From Agrobacterium fabrum str. C58 (lineage in GTDB: Bacteria; Pseudomonadota; Alphaproteobacteria; Rhizobiales; Rhizobiaceae): a DNA stretch of 64,000 bases. Shown piece by piece: positions 34,555 through 44,505 of the stretch. The position numbers were made by a program, and so were the translations under genes. Positions within the stretch are counted from its first letter, which is position 1; every line of letters starts with the position of its first letter. The stretch is from the NCBI RefSeq assembly GCF_000092025.1, contig NC_003063.2, forward strand, positions 372,001 to 436,000. Reading direction: 5' to 3'. The notes beneath the pieces are model-generated. The model had not been told where the DNA came from. It saw nothing but the letters and a program-made list of their open reading frames with translations, and ran no database searches.

Positions 34555-36024
34555 ATGTTTGAATATGGTATTCTTCCACCACTGATGTTCCTCGGCATGA
34601 TCATCTTCATGCTTTACGGATTCCCGGTTGCCTTCTCTCTTGCCACCGTCGGCCTCGTTTTCGGCGTCATCGGCATTTTCACCGAGCATTTTTCGCCGGC
34701 CTTTCTTCAGGCCCTGCCGCTGCGCATCTTCGGCATCATCTCGAATGACCTGCTGCTCGCCATTCCCTTCTTCACCTTCATGGGCGCGATCCTGGAGCGA
34801 TGTGGCCTTGCGGAGGACCTGCTTGAGGGAACCGGCAAGCTGTTCGGCGCTATTCCCGGCGGCCTCGCCTATGCCGTCATCATCGTCGGCGCGATCCTTG
34901 GCGCCATCACCGGCACGGTTGCGGCTTCCGTCATCACCATGGGCGTCATCTCGCTGCCGATCATGCTGAAATACGGTTATAATCCGCGGCTTGCCACCGG
35001 CGTCATCGCCGCATCGGGAACGATCACCCAGGTCATTCCACCCTCCCTCGTCCTCATCGTTCTCGCCGACCAGCTCGGCAAATCCGTGGGCGACATGTAT
35101 CTCGGCGCGATCGGCCCCTCGATCCTGCAGGTGACGATCTTCATGCTGTTCATCCTGCTGATGTCGATCGTGCGGCCGAAGGACCTGCCGGCGCTGCCGC
35201 CGGAAGCGCGCGGCGAGCTCAACCGGGCGCTGGTATTCCGCGTGCTGGCGGGCATGATCCCCTCCATCGTGCTGATCTTCCTGGTGCTCGGCACCATCTT
35301 CCTCGGGCTGGCAACACCCACCGAAGCGGGTGCGCTCGGTGTCGTCGGCGCCATGGTGTTGGCCGCGGCACACCGTCGTCTCAGCTGGGACCTTGTCAAG
35401 CAGGGCATGCATTCCACCATGCACATCACATCGATGGTGGTGTTCATTCTGGTCGGCGCCACCTGCTTCTCCCTTGTCTTCCAGGGCATGGATGGTTCAC
35501 TGTGGATCGAACACATGTTGTCGGGCATTCCGGGCGGCCCGATCGGCTTCCTGATCTTCGTCAACATCTTCATCTTCTTCCTCGCCTTCTTCCTCGATTT
35601 CTTCGAGATCGCCTTCATCGTCATTCCGATGCTGGCGCCGATCGCCCAGTCGCTCGGCATCGATCTGATCTGGTTCGGCGTGCTGATCTGCATCAACATG
35701 CAGACGAGCTTCATGCATCCTCCTTTCGGATTTGCGCTGTTCTACCTGCGCTCCATCGCACCGCGCTCGGTCAAGACATCGGATATCTACATGGGCGCCA
35801 TCCCATGGCTAGGCATGCAGCTCATCCTCGTCGCCATCGTGATCTTCTGGCCGGAATCCGTCACCTATTGGCTCGACAAGGCACCCGACGTCGATCTGAA
35901 CTCCATCAAGATCGAGATTCCCGCCTTCGGCAATCAGGGCGGCAACACCATGCCCAATTTCGGCCAGCCGGGCGGGTTGCCGGGCATGCCTAATCTCGGC
36001 GAACCGCCGAAGGTCGGGCCGTAA
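34555..36024 (+). CDS. TRAP transporter large permease (DctM type)
   Basis: Ion-coupled permease of 489 residues with about twelve hydrophobic segments; family motifs include GGLAYAVIIVGAILGAITGT and TPTEAGALGVVGAMVLA. It drives sodium-dependent uptake of the organic acid delivered by the TakP-like binding protein. The last 40 residues form an extramembrane tail rich in Gly, Pro, Asn and Met (PNFGQPGGLPGMPNLGEPP), longer than in typical DctM. Two stem-loops follow the stop. Confidence 0.88.
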   Translation: MFEYGILPPLMFLGMIIFMLYGFPVAFSLATVGLVFGVIGIFTEHFSPAFLQALPLRIFGIISNDLLLAIPFFTFMGAILERCGLAEDLLEGTGKLFGAIPGGLAYAVIIVGAILGAITGTVAASVITMGVISLPIMLKYGYNPRLATGVIAASGTITQVIPPSLVLIVLADQLGKSVGDMYLGAIGPSILQVTIFMLFILLMSIVRPKDLPALPPEARGELNRALVFRVLAGMIPSIVLIFLVLGTIFLGLATPTEAGALGVVGAMVLAAAHRRLSWDLVKQGMHSTMHITSMVVFILVGATCFSLVFQGMDGSLWIEHMLSGIPGGPIGFLIFVNIFIFFLAFFLDFFEIAFIVIPMLAPIAQSLGIDLIWFGVLICINMQTSFMHPPFGFALFYLRSIAPRSVKTSDIYMGAIPWLGMQLILVAIVIFWPESVTYWLDKAPDVDLNSIKIEIPAFGNQGGNTMPNFGQPGGLPGMPNLGEPPKVGP

Positions 36025-36069
36025 GTGGCGTCTTGTAAGGGCTGGGCGAAACGCTTATAGTTGCGGAGT

Positions 36070-36106
36070 GGAAGACAGGGTTCCAGCCCTGCCTTCCGTT
36101 TGTTTA
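36070..36106 (+). terminator. First stem-loop after dctM
   Basis: GGAAGACAGGG (36070-36080) pairs with CCCTGCCTTCC (36087-36097), one mismatch, loop of 6, followed by GTTTGTTTA. Confidence 0.65.
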
Positions 36107-36190
36107 TCGTTTGAAATGAAGCCGGACAGTCACTGACCAGCCTGTCCGGTTTTTCCTAATGACAAACGCAATGCTCAGTGGTTTCCACAT
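36104..36190 (-). CDS. Candidate 28-residue basic protein
   Basis: A short frame starting ATG 36190 and ending TAA 36104. Its RBS, GGAGGTGATG, is a near-perfect anti-SD match, with GGAGG 7 bases before the ATG. The product starts MWKPLSIAFVIRKN and ends VTVRLHFKR, with 8 Lys/Arg and two Trp, alternating hydrophobic and basic residues. It is antisense to, and partly encoded by, the hairpin at 36121-36156. A competing ATG at 36195 would give only six codons and sits too close to the RBS. No family is recognised; it could be chance. Confidence 0.4.
   Translation of the reverse strand: MWKPLSIAFVIRKNRTGWSVTVRLHFKR
36121..36156 (+). terminator. Second, strong terminator after dctM
   Basis: CCGGACAG (36122-36129) pairs with CTGTCCGG (36142-36149), followed by TTTTTCC. 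A canonical intrinsic terminator on the plus strand. Confidence 0.85.
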
Positions 36191-36349
36191 CGCATCACCT
36201 CCACAGTTGAGAGTAAGGCCTTTGCCGAGGTCGGCGTGGCCAATCCTCGCCGACACTCCGGCTGGTATCGGAACCTACTGCTTTTGCGCACAACAGAAAT
36301 GATCGTAAATCATCCTTTCTTGTCGGGCGCGTGAAGGCATAGGCACACA

Positions 36350-36380
36350 ACAAAAACCCCGGAGACCGAAGTCTCCGAGG
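36350..36380 (-). terminator. Terminator of the TRAP binding-protein gene
   Basis: On the minus strand CCTCGGAGAC (36380-36371), TTCG tetraloop, GTCTCCGGGG (36366-36357), then TTTTTGTTG. Strong intrinsic terminator, 32 bases past the stop. Confidence 0.85.
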
Positions 36381-36412
36381 TCTTTGCCCGGTCCGCCGCC
36401 GTTACCGAATAA

Positions 36413-37510
<1,098 letters not shown>

Positions 37511-37814
37511 CTATATCCTCCCAGATATGAACGCTGCCCGCAGCTTTGAATTCCCCTCGTCGCTGTTCAGGCATCGTAGCGAAGTAAGCACGGTTCCAGC
37601 CCGGCTGACAAGCACCCGTTCCAAGAATTAATCGCGGAAAAACCGGCGGTTTCGAGAATTTTCTCGACTTCTCCTCCGTATTTTATTTGCAACTGAAATA
37701 TCCGAGCGACGCCTTATACTTTAGATGCATATATGACCGATAGAACGCAAAACACACGCTTGACTTGGCCCACCGGCAGTCGCACAAATTTCGAAGATTC
37801 GTCCCGGAGCCACC
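37511..37814. other. Divergent promoter region, takP / amidotransferase-like hydrolase
   Basis: A 304-base gap with a palindrome at 37652-37667 and an AT-rich stretch at about 37675-37745. No gene is apparent. Confidence 0.4.
37652..37667. promoter_or_regulatory. Palindrome TCGAGAA-TT-TTCTCGA
   Basis: Seven-base perfect arms around TT, midway between divergent genes at 37510 and 37815. It looks like a dimeric-regulator operator. The regulator is unknown. Confidence 0.45.
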
Positions 37815-38570
37815 ATGCCAAAACCCATCATCGCCGTTCCCGCCGACATCAGGCATTTTGCCGGAGCCGACTGGCACGCCGCGCAGAACCAGTATCTTTC
37901 CGCCGCTTTGAAGGTGGCGGGCGTCATGTCCTTCATCGTCCCGGCCTTCGAGGATGGTAACGAGGTGGACGCCATTCTCGACCGGGTGGATGGCCTGCTC
38001 GTGTCCGGTTCCGCCACCAATGTGCACCCTTCCCTCTACGGCAAAGAGGCGCAGGAAAGCGATGGTCCCTTCGACCCTGCCCGCGACGCCACCAGCCTGC
38101 CACTGATACGTCGGGCGCTGGAACGCGGCATTCCGATGCTTGCCATCTGTCGCGGTATTCAGGAACTGAATGTGGCGCTGGGCGGCACGCTGGCTTCCGA
38201 AATTCAGGAACAGCCCGGAACGTGGGATCACCGCAAGCCTGAACATGACGACCGTGACGTCGCCTTCGCCATCCGCCAGCCGGTGCATGTGCGCGAGGGC
38301 TCCTGCATTGCGCAACATCTCGGCATGTCGGGCGAAATCCAGATCAATTCGCTGCACCGACAGGCGATTGCCGAGACAGCACCGCGCTTGCAGGTGGAAG
38401 CGACCGCCGCGGATGGCACCATCGAGGCCGTCTCCGTCATCGACGCCAAGGGCTTTGCCGTCGGCGTGCAGTGGCATCCGGAATATTGGGCCGAGACGGA
38501 TGCGCCATCGCGCGCGCTGTTCGAGGCATTCGGCAAGGCTGTTCACGCGTACCGTAACAGCAAGGCCTGA
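37815..38570 (+). CDS. Class-I glutamine-amidotransferase-like hydrolase (PuuD/gamma-Glu-GABA hydrolase family)
   Basis: Protein of 251 residues in the peptidase C26 family. The nucleophile elbow AICRGIQELN puts the catalytic cysteine at 112, and WHPE gives His221 and Glu223, completing the triad. Family members hydrolyse gamma-glutamyl-GABA in putrescine breakdown or act on related gamma-glutamyl amides. No puuABC neighbours are present, so the substrate is open. An upstream palindrome at 37652 may regulate it. Confidence 0.85.
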   Translation: MPKPIIAVPADIRHFAGADWHAAQNQYLSAALKVAGVMSFIVPAFEDGNEVDAILDRVDGLLVSGSATNVHPSLYGKEAQESDGPFDPARDATSLPLIRRALERGIPMLAICRGIQELNVALGGTLASEIQEQPGTWDHRKPEHDDRDVAFAIRQPVHVREGSCIAQHLGMSGEIQINSLHRQAIAETAPRLQVEATAADGTIEAVSVIDAKGFAVGVQWHPEYWAETDAPSRALFEAFGKAVHAYRNSKA

Positions 38571-38600
38571 TCTTTGCCGATCCCCTCATTCATTCGCCCA

Positions 38601-38632
38601 TAAAAAAGGGGCAAGCTCTGAAAGCTTGCCCC
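38601..38632 (-). terminator. Terminator of the ribose/inositol-type ABC operon
   Basis: GGGGCAAGCT and AGCTTGCCCC (38608-38617 and 38623-38632) form a perfect 10-bp stem. On the minus strand TTTTTTA follows. It lies 20 bases past the permease stop. Confidence 0.9.
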
Positions 38633-38652
38633 AAGTCCGGGAGGAGGAGTGT

Positions 38653-39681
38653 TCAGCGCTTTGCGCGTTTCTTCTGGCGGTAAACGTCGGCAACAACGGC
38701 GGCCACGATGATCAGGCCCTTGACGATCTCCTGGTAATAGGCGTCGACCCTGAGGAACGTGAAGCCTGAAGTCATGACGCCAAGAATGATGGTGCCGATG
38801 ACAGTTCCGGTAATCCGGCCAGCGCCGCCGGCGAGCGATGTGCCTCCGATGACGGCCGCAGCGATGGCGTCAAGTTCATACATCACACCCATGCCGGCCT
38901 GCGCTGTCTGTGCACGGGCGGCGGTGACGACGCCGGCGAGACCGGCCAGCAGACCGGCAATGGCATAGACCTTGATCAGATGCGCTTCGATATTGATACC
39001 GGAAACGCGGGCCGCCTGCTGGTTGGCGCCGATGGCGTAGGTGAACTTGCCATAACGCGTATAACGCAGCGCGACGTGGAAAATGATGGCGACGACGAGG
39101 AACACCACGACCGGCCAGACACCTGTACCGATGAAGGTGAAACCGTCAGTCAGACCGGAAATCGGCTGGCCCTTGGTGTACCATTTGGAAAGGCCACGCG
39201 CCGTCACCATCATACCGAGGGTTGCGATGAAGGGCGGGATTTTCGTGCGCGCTATAAGTTGCCCGTTGATAAAGCCGGCCAATGCGCCAGCCAGAATGCC
39301 GACAGCCAGCGGAATGAAGAAGGGCAGATCAGTCAGCCCCGGATAAAGCGCCCGCGGCCATGTGGATGATTGCCCCACGCTGGCGGCCAACATCGCCGTC
39401 AGGCCGACGACGGAGCCGGAGGAAAGATCGATACCGCCGGTGATGATGACCTGGGTCACGCCAACGGCGATTATGCCGATCACCGATACCTGCAGGATCA
39501 TGATCGTCAGGCGCTGCTGGTTAAGCAAAAAGCTCTGGCCGATGAAAATCCAGCCGAGAATTTCATAAACTAGCGCAATGCCGATCAGCACGAAAAAGAT
39601 ATTGGCCTCGGGCGGGATGCGCCGGTGCGGCTTGCGTCCGGATTTTGCGTCCAACTGTGCGTTGGCGGCGTTCGTAGTCAT
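38653..39681 (-). CDS. Sugar ABC transporter permease (RbsC/IatP type)
   Basis: Permease of 342 residues with about nine membrane segments. Family motifs are GVTQVIITGGIDLSSGSVVG, ATLGMMVTARGLS and AAAVIGGTSLAGGAGRITGT. The ATG at 39681 is preferred because GAGGAGG lies 6-8 bases ahead; a longer in-frame start overlaps the ATPase gene end. It is the last gene of a binding protein-ATPase-permease operon. Confidence 0.88.
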   Translation of the reverse strand: MTTNAANAQLDAKSGRKPHRRIPPEANIFFVLIGIALVYEILGWIFIGQSFLLNQQRLTIMILQVSVIGIIAVGVTQVIITGGIDLSSGSVVGLTAMLAASVGQSSTWPRALYPGLTDLPFFIPLAVGILAGALAGFINGQLIARTKIPPFIATLGMMVTARGLSKWYTKGQPISGLTDGFTFIGTGVWPVVVFLVVAIIFHVALRYTRYGKFTYAIGANQQAARVSGINIEAHLIKVYAIAGLLAGLAGVVTAARAQTAQAGMGVMYELDAIAAAVIGGTSLAGGAGRITGTVIGTIILGVMTSGFTFLRVDAYYQEIVKGLIIVAAVVADVYRQKKRAKR

Positions 39682-39713
39682 AATCGTTCCTCCTCGAGAA
39701 ATCCCGGCGCGCC

Positions 39714-41255
39714 TCACCGCGATGCGAGATCCATCACCTTCACCTGCGTGGCTTCACTTCTAGCAAGGAAACCCGTCACCCGACCTTCATGCATGACCAT
39801 GACACGGTCGCTCATACCCAGAACCTCCGGCATTTCGGAGGAAATCATAATGACGGCGACGCCCTGGCGCGCCATCTCGCAAACCAGCTTGTGAATTTCC
39901 GCCTTGGCCCCGACATCAATGCCGCGCGTCGGTTCATCGAGAATGAGAATGCGCGGCTTGGTCAGCATCCAGCGTCCGATCAGTACCTTCTGCTGGTTGC
40001 CGCCTGACAGGTTCTCGATGCGCTCGTAAAGATGCGGCGTCTTGACGCGGAGCTTGCGGCACATTTCTTCGCAGGCTTCCGACAGCGCGTTTTCCTGCAC
40101 GAAGCCGTTGGCGACATATTTGTCCTGCAGCACCGCGATCTGCATATTCTCGAGAATATTGAGGATGAGCAGGCACCCGGTATCCTTGCGGTCCTCCGTC
40201 AGGAACGCCATGCGGTGACTGATAGCCGTTGTCGGGCTGTCGATCGAAACCGGCTTGCCGTCGATCGAAATCGTACCCGAGGAAGCGGGCGTCACGCCAA
40301 ATACCGTTTCCGCCACATTGGAGCGTCCGGAGCCGACGAGGCCCGCGACGCCGAGAATTTCACCGGCGCGGACATCGAAAGAGACGTCATGGAAGACACC
40401 GTCCAGATTCAGGTTCTTGACCGACAGCACTACGTCACCGATCGGAACCTCTTCCTTCGGGAACATCTGGGTGATTTCTCGGCCTACCATCATGCGGATG
40501 ATGTCGTCACGCGTCACATCGGTGGACGCGTGGGTGCCGATATATTTGCCGTCGCGGAAAACGGAGAACTCGTCGGCGATCTCGAACAGCTCGTTCATCT
40601 TGTGAGTGATGTAAACGATGCCGATACCTCGTTCCCTCAGATCGCGGATGATGCGGAAGAGATGCTCGACCTCGCGCTCCGTCAAAGCCGATGTCGGCTC
40701 ATCCATGATGAGAACGTCTGAATTGTAGGAAACCGCCTTGGCGATTTCGACCATCTGACGGCTGGCGACGGAAAGCTCGCCGACACGCGTTTCCGGATCG
40801 AGATCGATGCCCAACCGTTCCAGCAGCGTTTCCGTGCGGCGATACATTTCGCCATGATCGATGAAGCCCAGCCGGTTTTTCGGCTCGCGGCGAATCCAGA
40901 TATTTTCGGCTACCGTCATATAAGCCATCAGGTTCAGTTCCTGATGGATCATGGCAATGCCGTTTTCCAGCGCGTCGAGCGGGGAATCGAGACGTATCGG
41001 CGCGCCCTTCAGGCGGATTTCTCCGTTATCCGGCTGGTAGATGCCGGCGAGAATCTTCATAAGCGTCGATTTGCCGGCGCCATTCTCACCCATCAGCGCA
41101 TGCACGGTACCGCGCTTGAGGTGGAACTGCACATCGTCGAGCGCCACAACGCCTGGAAATTCCTTGCGTATGCCATCCGCCGCGAGAAGAAATTCCGCAT
41201 TCGGCACGGCTCCGCTGGCGCGCACGGCGGCCATTGTCGATGGACTGACGACCAT
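39714..41255 (-). CDS. Sugar ABC transporter ATPase, two-domain (RbsA/MglA type)
   Basis: Duplicated ATPase of 513 residues. Domain 1 has GENGAGKST and the signature [14 protein letters not shown]; domain 2 has [12 protein letters not shown] in place of a canonical Walker A and signature [15 protein letters not shown], as usual for this class. DEPTSALTE and [10 protein letters not shown] are the Walker B ends. The ATG at 41255 has GGAGG 6 bases upstream; an extended frame to 41300 is less supported. It drives uptake through the permease at 38653. Confidence 0.88.
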   Translation of the reverse strand: MVVSPSTMAAVRASGAVPNAEFLLAADGIRKEFPGVVALDDVQFHLKRGTVHALMGENGAGKSTLMKILAGIYQPDNGEIRLKGAPIRLDSPLDALENGIAMIHQELNLMAYMTVAENIWIRREPKNRLGFIDHGEMYRRTETLLERLGIDLDPETRVGELSVASRQMVEIAKAVSYNSDVLIMDEPTSALTEREVEHLFRIIRDLRERGIGIVYITHKMNELFEIADEFSVFRDGKYIGTHASTDVTRDDIIRMMVGREITQMFPKEEVPIGDVVLSVKNLNLDGVFHDVSFDVRAGEILGVAGLVGSGRSNVAETVFGVTPASSGTISIDGKPVSIDSPTTAISHRMAFLTEDRKDTGCLLILNILENMQIAVLQDKYVANGFVQENALSEACEEMCRKLRVKTPHLYERIENLSGGNQQKVLIGRWMLTKPRILILDEPTRGIDVGAKAEIHKLVCEMARQGVAVIMISSEMPEVLGMSDRVMVMHEGRVTGFLARSEATQVKVMDLASR

Positions 41256-41436
41256 CTCATCCTCCACAATAGACAAAAATACCGGCGACAGGCTCGCCAT
41301 AAGGCGCCTCGCCTCCGGGGAGGCTTACAGCGCCATGTCGGTCACGACAAAAAGGGCGCTGTAATAGTTTGAATTCACTGAAATTCAATCCTGGCCCGCG
41401 TAGGCGCCGAAGCAATTACTCCAGCGCCGTCGAGAA

Positions 41437-41478
41437 CCGGCATCCGCCCGTCATATAAAAAACGGGCGTAGATGCCGG
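41437..41478 (-). other. Intercistronic hairpin between binding protein and ATPase
   Basis: CCGGCATC (41478-41471 on the minus strand) pairs with GATGCCGG (41444-41437), and CGCCCGT (41468-41462) with ACGGGCG (41451-41445). The 15-bp two-part stem has a 2-base bulge and a T-rich loop. It begins 11 bases after the binding-protein stop and probably protects or attenuates the message. Confidence 0.65.
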
Positions 41479-41488
41479 AACGCGGACG

Positions 41489-42418
41489 TTAGTTCTTGGC
41501 CACGTAGTCCTTGACGTTTTCAGGCGTGACGAGCTGGAAGGGAATGTAGACCTTCTTCTCGATCTTGTCGCCCTTGACGAGCTTCAGCGCGGCATCGAGC
41601 GCACCCTTGCCCTGCCCTGCAGCGTCCTGGAACACCGTCACATCCAGATCGCCGGCCTGCATGGCCGCGAGAGCATCCTGCGTGGCGTCGACACCGGCGA
41701 CCACATAGCTCTTCATGTCCTTGCCGGCAGCCTTCAGGGCCTGGATCGCGCCAATCGCCATTTCATCGTTGTTGGCAATGACGGCGTTGAATTCGATGCC
41801 GCTGGAGAGCCAGTTGGTTACAAGGTCGGAACCCTGCGTGCGCTGCCAGTTCGCGGTCTGCTCTTCAACCACGGAAATGCCCTTGCACTCGTCGGTCTTC
41901 AAAACATCCTTCGCAGACTGTGTGCGCATACGCGCCGCCTGGTTGGAAAGCTCACCCATCATGATGACCGCGTTGCCCTTGCCACCGAGAAGACGGCAAA
42001 CTTCTTTCGCTTCAAGCGTGCCGGCAACCGTCTCGTCGGAGGCGACGAATGCCTGGCCGTCCGGCAGGCTATCGACGTTCACCGGCTGGCGGTTGACGTA
42101 AACCAGCGGGATCTTGGCGTCGGCAGCAAGCTTCGACATGGCCGCCGTCGCATCCGTATCAACGGGATTGACGATGATCGCATCGACCTTGGAGGCGATG
42201 AAATTCTGGATCTGGCTCTGCTGCTTGGCAACGTCGTTCTGAGCGTCCTCGACCTGCAGGGTCACACCCTTCAGTTCCTTGGAATAATCCAGCATGCCGT
42301 TGCGCAGCACGGTCAGGAAGTTGTCGTCGAACAGCGCCATCGAGACACCGACCGTCTCCGCATGTGCTGCTGTGCCGAGAAGCACAGACATGGCTGCGCC
42401 AATGATAAATTTCTTCAT
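41489..42418 (-). CDS. Sugar ABC transporter substrate-binding protein (ribose/inositol/rhizopine type)
   Basis: Type-I periplasmic binding protein of 309 residues. It has a signal peptide (MKKFIIGAAMSVLLGTAAHA, cleavage at residue 20) and GGAGGAG before the ATG. Ligand-pocket segments include VDAIIVNPVDTDAT, PLVYVNRQP, EEQTANWQRTQGSDLVTNWL and VIANNDEMAIGAIQALKA. This segment set resembles inositol- and rhizopine-binding proteins of rhizobia, but ribose-like sugars are possible. Confidence 0.86.
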   Translation of the reverse strand: MKKFIIGAAMSVLLGTAAHAETVGVSMALFDDNFLTVLRNGMLDYSKELKGVTLQVEDAQNDVAKQQSQIQNFIASKVDAIIVNPVDTDATAAMSKLAADAKIPLVYVNRQPVNVDSLPDGQAFVASDETVAGTLEAKEVCRLLGGKGNAVIMMGELSNQAARMRTQSAKDVLKTDECKGISVVEEQTANWQRTQGSDLVTNWLSSGIEFNAVIANNDEMAIGAIQALKAAGKDMKSYVVAGVDATQDALAAMQAGDLDVTVFQDAAGQGKGALDAALKLVKGDKIEKKVYIPFQLVTPENVKDYVAKN

Positions 42419-42500
42419 TGCGTTTTCTCCTCCATGGCGTCCGGTGCCGCCTCTCCCAACCGGAGGCGAACCCGAAAGCCCGCCGCAACCTCCTCAGTTT

Positions 42501-42531
42501 CAGAAAACGGAATAATGAAACCGATTTTCTG
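42501..42531. promoter_or_regulatory. Imperfect inverted repeat upstream of the sugar ABC operon
   Basis: CAGAAAACGG (42501-42510) and CCGATTTTCTG (42521-42531) are inverted repeats differing by one base insertion, 83 bases before the binding-protein ATG. A regulator site is possible. Confidence 0.35.
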
Positions 42532-42802
42532 TCTGTTCGATATATTTATTCCATTTTTGGTTCGAACGTCAATGCTTTCTTCGCAGCCCCACTACAAAGC
42601 GGCACACAAGGCAGTGATAAAGGGAAATTCCAGAAGAGCCGCGTTCCAGACCGGATTGCCAACGGCAATATCAAAACTCCATCGGCCTCATTCTCGCCCT
42701 TGAGGCGGAGAGCCATAAGCCGTTGAAATTGCGAACTCCCGGTTCAAAGCACGGGATGAGGTCTACTATGATGGAAGATTTATTCCACGCCAGAATCCGT
42801 CA

Positions 42803-42820
42803 GCCCTCTCGTCAGAGGGC
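42803..42820. other. Short perfect hairpin
   Basis: GCCCTCT (42803-42809), loop CGTC, AGAGGGC (42814-42820). It lies about 116 bases downstream of the AbgB-like stop on the minus strand and has no U-tract. Confidence 0.35.
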
Positions 42821-42935
42821 CGCCGGAACATCCTGTCTCTTCAGCTGGAACGTCTATGCGATTCACCACGCCGCCGGTAAAAATCTCGCGGCAAACGGAT
42901 CTGTTGACGAGCGGGCGTGATGGGCGCACAGCGTC

Positions 42936-44378
42936 TTACAGGTGGGAACCGGGCATGACATCGGGGGGAATCGGGCAGACATATCTGCTGCCTTCGGTCT
43001 TTTCCTGCCACTCCTTTTTGGCATTGGCGAGCAGTTCCGGCGAGGTCATCAGCGCAAGACCTGTCGATGCCATTGCCTTGGCGGCATGTGCCATGGCCTT
43101 GTGTGCGGCAGGGGCCTTACCCTGTGCCACCACCTGCCAGGTATGCGGATTGGTGCCAATCGCCCAGGCGGGCGTCCAGCATTGTGCCGTCGGCGTCACC
43201 CAACTGACATCACCGACATCGGTGGAACCCGCCCGGAAATGGGACTGGCCCTCGAAATCGCGCAGGCCGAGATGCAGGGGCGTCGAACCATCGATCTTCC
43301 GGTTGGAAAAAACATCGCCCTTTATCTGGTAGAGCCGAATGCTGCTTTTGATCGCCTCGTCAGTAAAGGTGTCCTGAATGCTCTTTGCGAAAGCGATATC
43401 CGCTTCGTCGAAGGCGACAGGGCCAAGCGTCACCATGTTTTCATGCATCGCCGTTTCCAGCGTGATGTTGGGCAGGAGATTGGTGGAGGCGGTATCGAAG
43501 ACGATCTCCACCTCCGTTTCGGTCATCATGGCAGCACCACGCGCCACCTTGTCCACCCGCGCGGCAAGATCGAGCGCCTGACGTATTTCCGGGGCGCGGA
43601 TCAGGTAAAGCACTTCGGCCTTCGCCTGCACCACATTCGCCGCCTTGCCGCCGGTATCGGTGATTGCATAATGCACCCGGCAATCCTGCGGCATGTGTTC
43701 GCGCAGGAAATTAACGCCGACATTCATGAGTTCGACAGCATCGAGCGCCGAGCGACCGAGATGGGCGGCGTTGGAGGCGTGGGCCGCAACACCCTTGAAA
43801 CGGTAGAAATATTCCAGCACGGCAAGATTATTGGTGGAACGCACACCGTTGAAGGGTGCCGGATGCCAGGTCAAAGCCGCATCGGCATCATCGAACAGGC
43901 CGGCCCGCACCATGAAGGTCTTGCCGGAACCGCCCTCTTCACCGGGGCAACCATAATAACGCACCGTGCCGGGAAGGTTATTGCCTTTCAGATGCCGGGC
44001 GAGAGCAATGGCCCCCATCAGCGACCCGACGCCGAGTAGATTATGGCCGCAGCCATGACCAGTGGCATCGGGTTCAAGCGGTTTTGCCTCGGCCACACCG
44101 GCCACCTGGCTCATGCCGGCAAGCGCGTCAAATTCGCCAAGGAAGGCAATAATCGGGTTGCCCTGACCAAATTCGCCGATGAAGGCCGTGTCCATGCCGG
44201 CTACACCGCGGCGGACCACAAAGCCGTTTTCCTCAAGCGCGTTTGCCAGAACCCTGGCGGATTGCCTCTCCTCGAATTTGAGTTCGGCAAAGTCCCAGAT
44301 GCTGTCGCTCAAGGTGGTGAAATCGGGCTTCATTGCCTCGATTTCGGCGGCAATCGACATCACGGCGTCACGGTTCAT
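42936..44378 (-). CDS. M20-family amidohydrolase, AbgB-like
   Basis: Metallo-amidohydrolase of 480 residues resembling AbgB, the p-aminobenzoyl-glutamate hydrolase subunit. Metal-site motifs are ATGHGCGHNLLGVGSLMGA, GCPGEEGGSGK and ALTWHPAPFN; the dimerisation domain has GVAAHASNAAHLGRSALDAV. The ATG at 44378 follows GAGGA; the frame is open further upstream but reads as intergenic. It lies downstream of a peptide-type ABC operon, so an N-acyl or dipeptide substrate is likely. AbgA-type partner genes are absent. Confidence 0.85.
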   Translation of the reverse strand: MNRDAVMSIAAEIEAMKPDFTTLSDSIWDFAELKFEERQSARVLANALEENGFVVRRGVAGMDTAFIGEFGQGNPIIAFLGEFDALAGMSQVAGVAEAKPLEPDATGHGCGHNLLGVGSLMGAIALARHLKGNNLPGTVRYYGCPGEEGGSGKTFMVRAGLFDDADAALTWHPAPFNGVRSTNNLAVLEYFYRFKGVAAHASNAAHLGRSALDAVELMNVGVNFLREHMPQDCRVHYAITDTGGKAANVVQAKAEVLYLIRAPEIRQALDLAARVDKVARGAAMMTETEVEIVFDTASTNLLPNITLETAMHENMVTLGPVAFDEADIAFAKSIQDTFTDEAIKSSIRLYQIKGDVFSNRKIDGSTPLHLGLRDFEGQSHFRAGSTDVGDVSWVTPTAQCWTPAWAIGTNPHTWQVVAQGKAPAAHKAMAHAAKAMASTGLALMTSPELLANAKKEWQEKTEGSRYVCPIPPDVMPGSHL

Positions 44379-44465
44379 GGCTTGTCCTCGCATTCCTGCC
44401 CTCAAGGGCACGCGCAAACGCTTCGGCGGATGGGCCGCCAAATCATTACGGTCTATGATGGAAAT

Positions 44466-44496
44466 GCCCGCGCCGGGGTCCGCCTCCGGCGCGGGC
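44466..44496 (-). other. Stem-loop between binding protein and AbgB-like gene
   Basis: GCCCGCGCCGG (44466-44476) and CCGGCGCGGGC (44486-44496) form a perfect 11-bp GC stem, 10 bases after the binding-protein stop. Only a weak T run (CATTTCC) follows, so read-through is likely. Confidence 0.65.
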
Positions 44497-44505
44497 GCTA
44501 GTGGA

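Larger units (their letters stand above)
36025..36412. other. Convergent region with three terminator-like hairpins
   Basis: A 388-base gap between dctM (+) and takP (-). It holds stem-loops at 36070-36097, 36122-36149 and 36357-36380 and a 28-codon minus-strand frame at 36104-36190. The stretch 36210-36340 has no recognised feature. Confidence 0.5.
42419..42935. other. Intergenic region upstream of the sugar ABC operon
   Basis: This 517-base gap is the longest without a gene. It holds an AT-rich promoter-like stretch (42500-42570), an imperfect inverted repeat at 42501-42531 and a hairpin at 42803-42820. Short frames run through it with no RBS-supported product. It also includes the 3' end of the AbgB-like transcript. 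Confidence 0.4.

Noticed and set aside
36190..36195. A 6-codon frame MRCGNH starting at 36195.
   Set aside because: It begins 1 base after the RBS, too close for initiation, so the overlapping 28-codon frame at 36190 is preferred.
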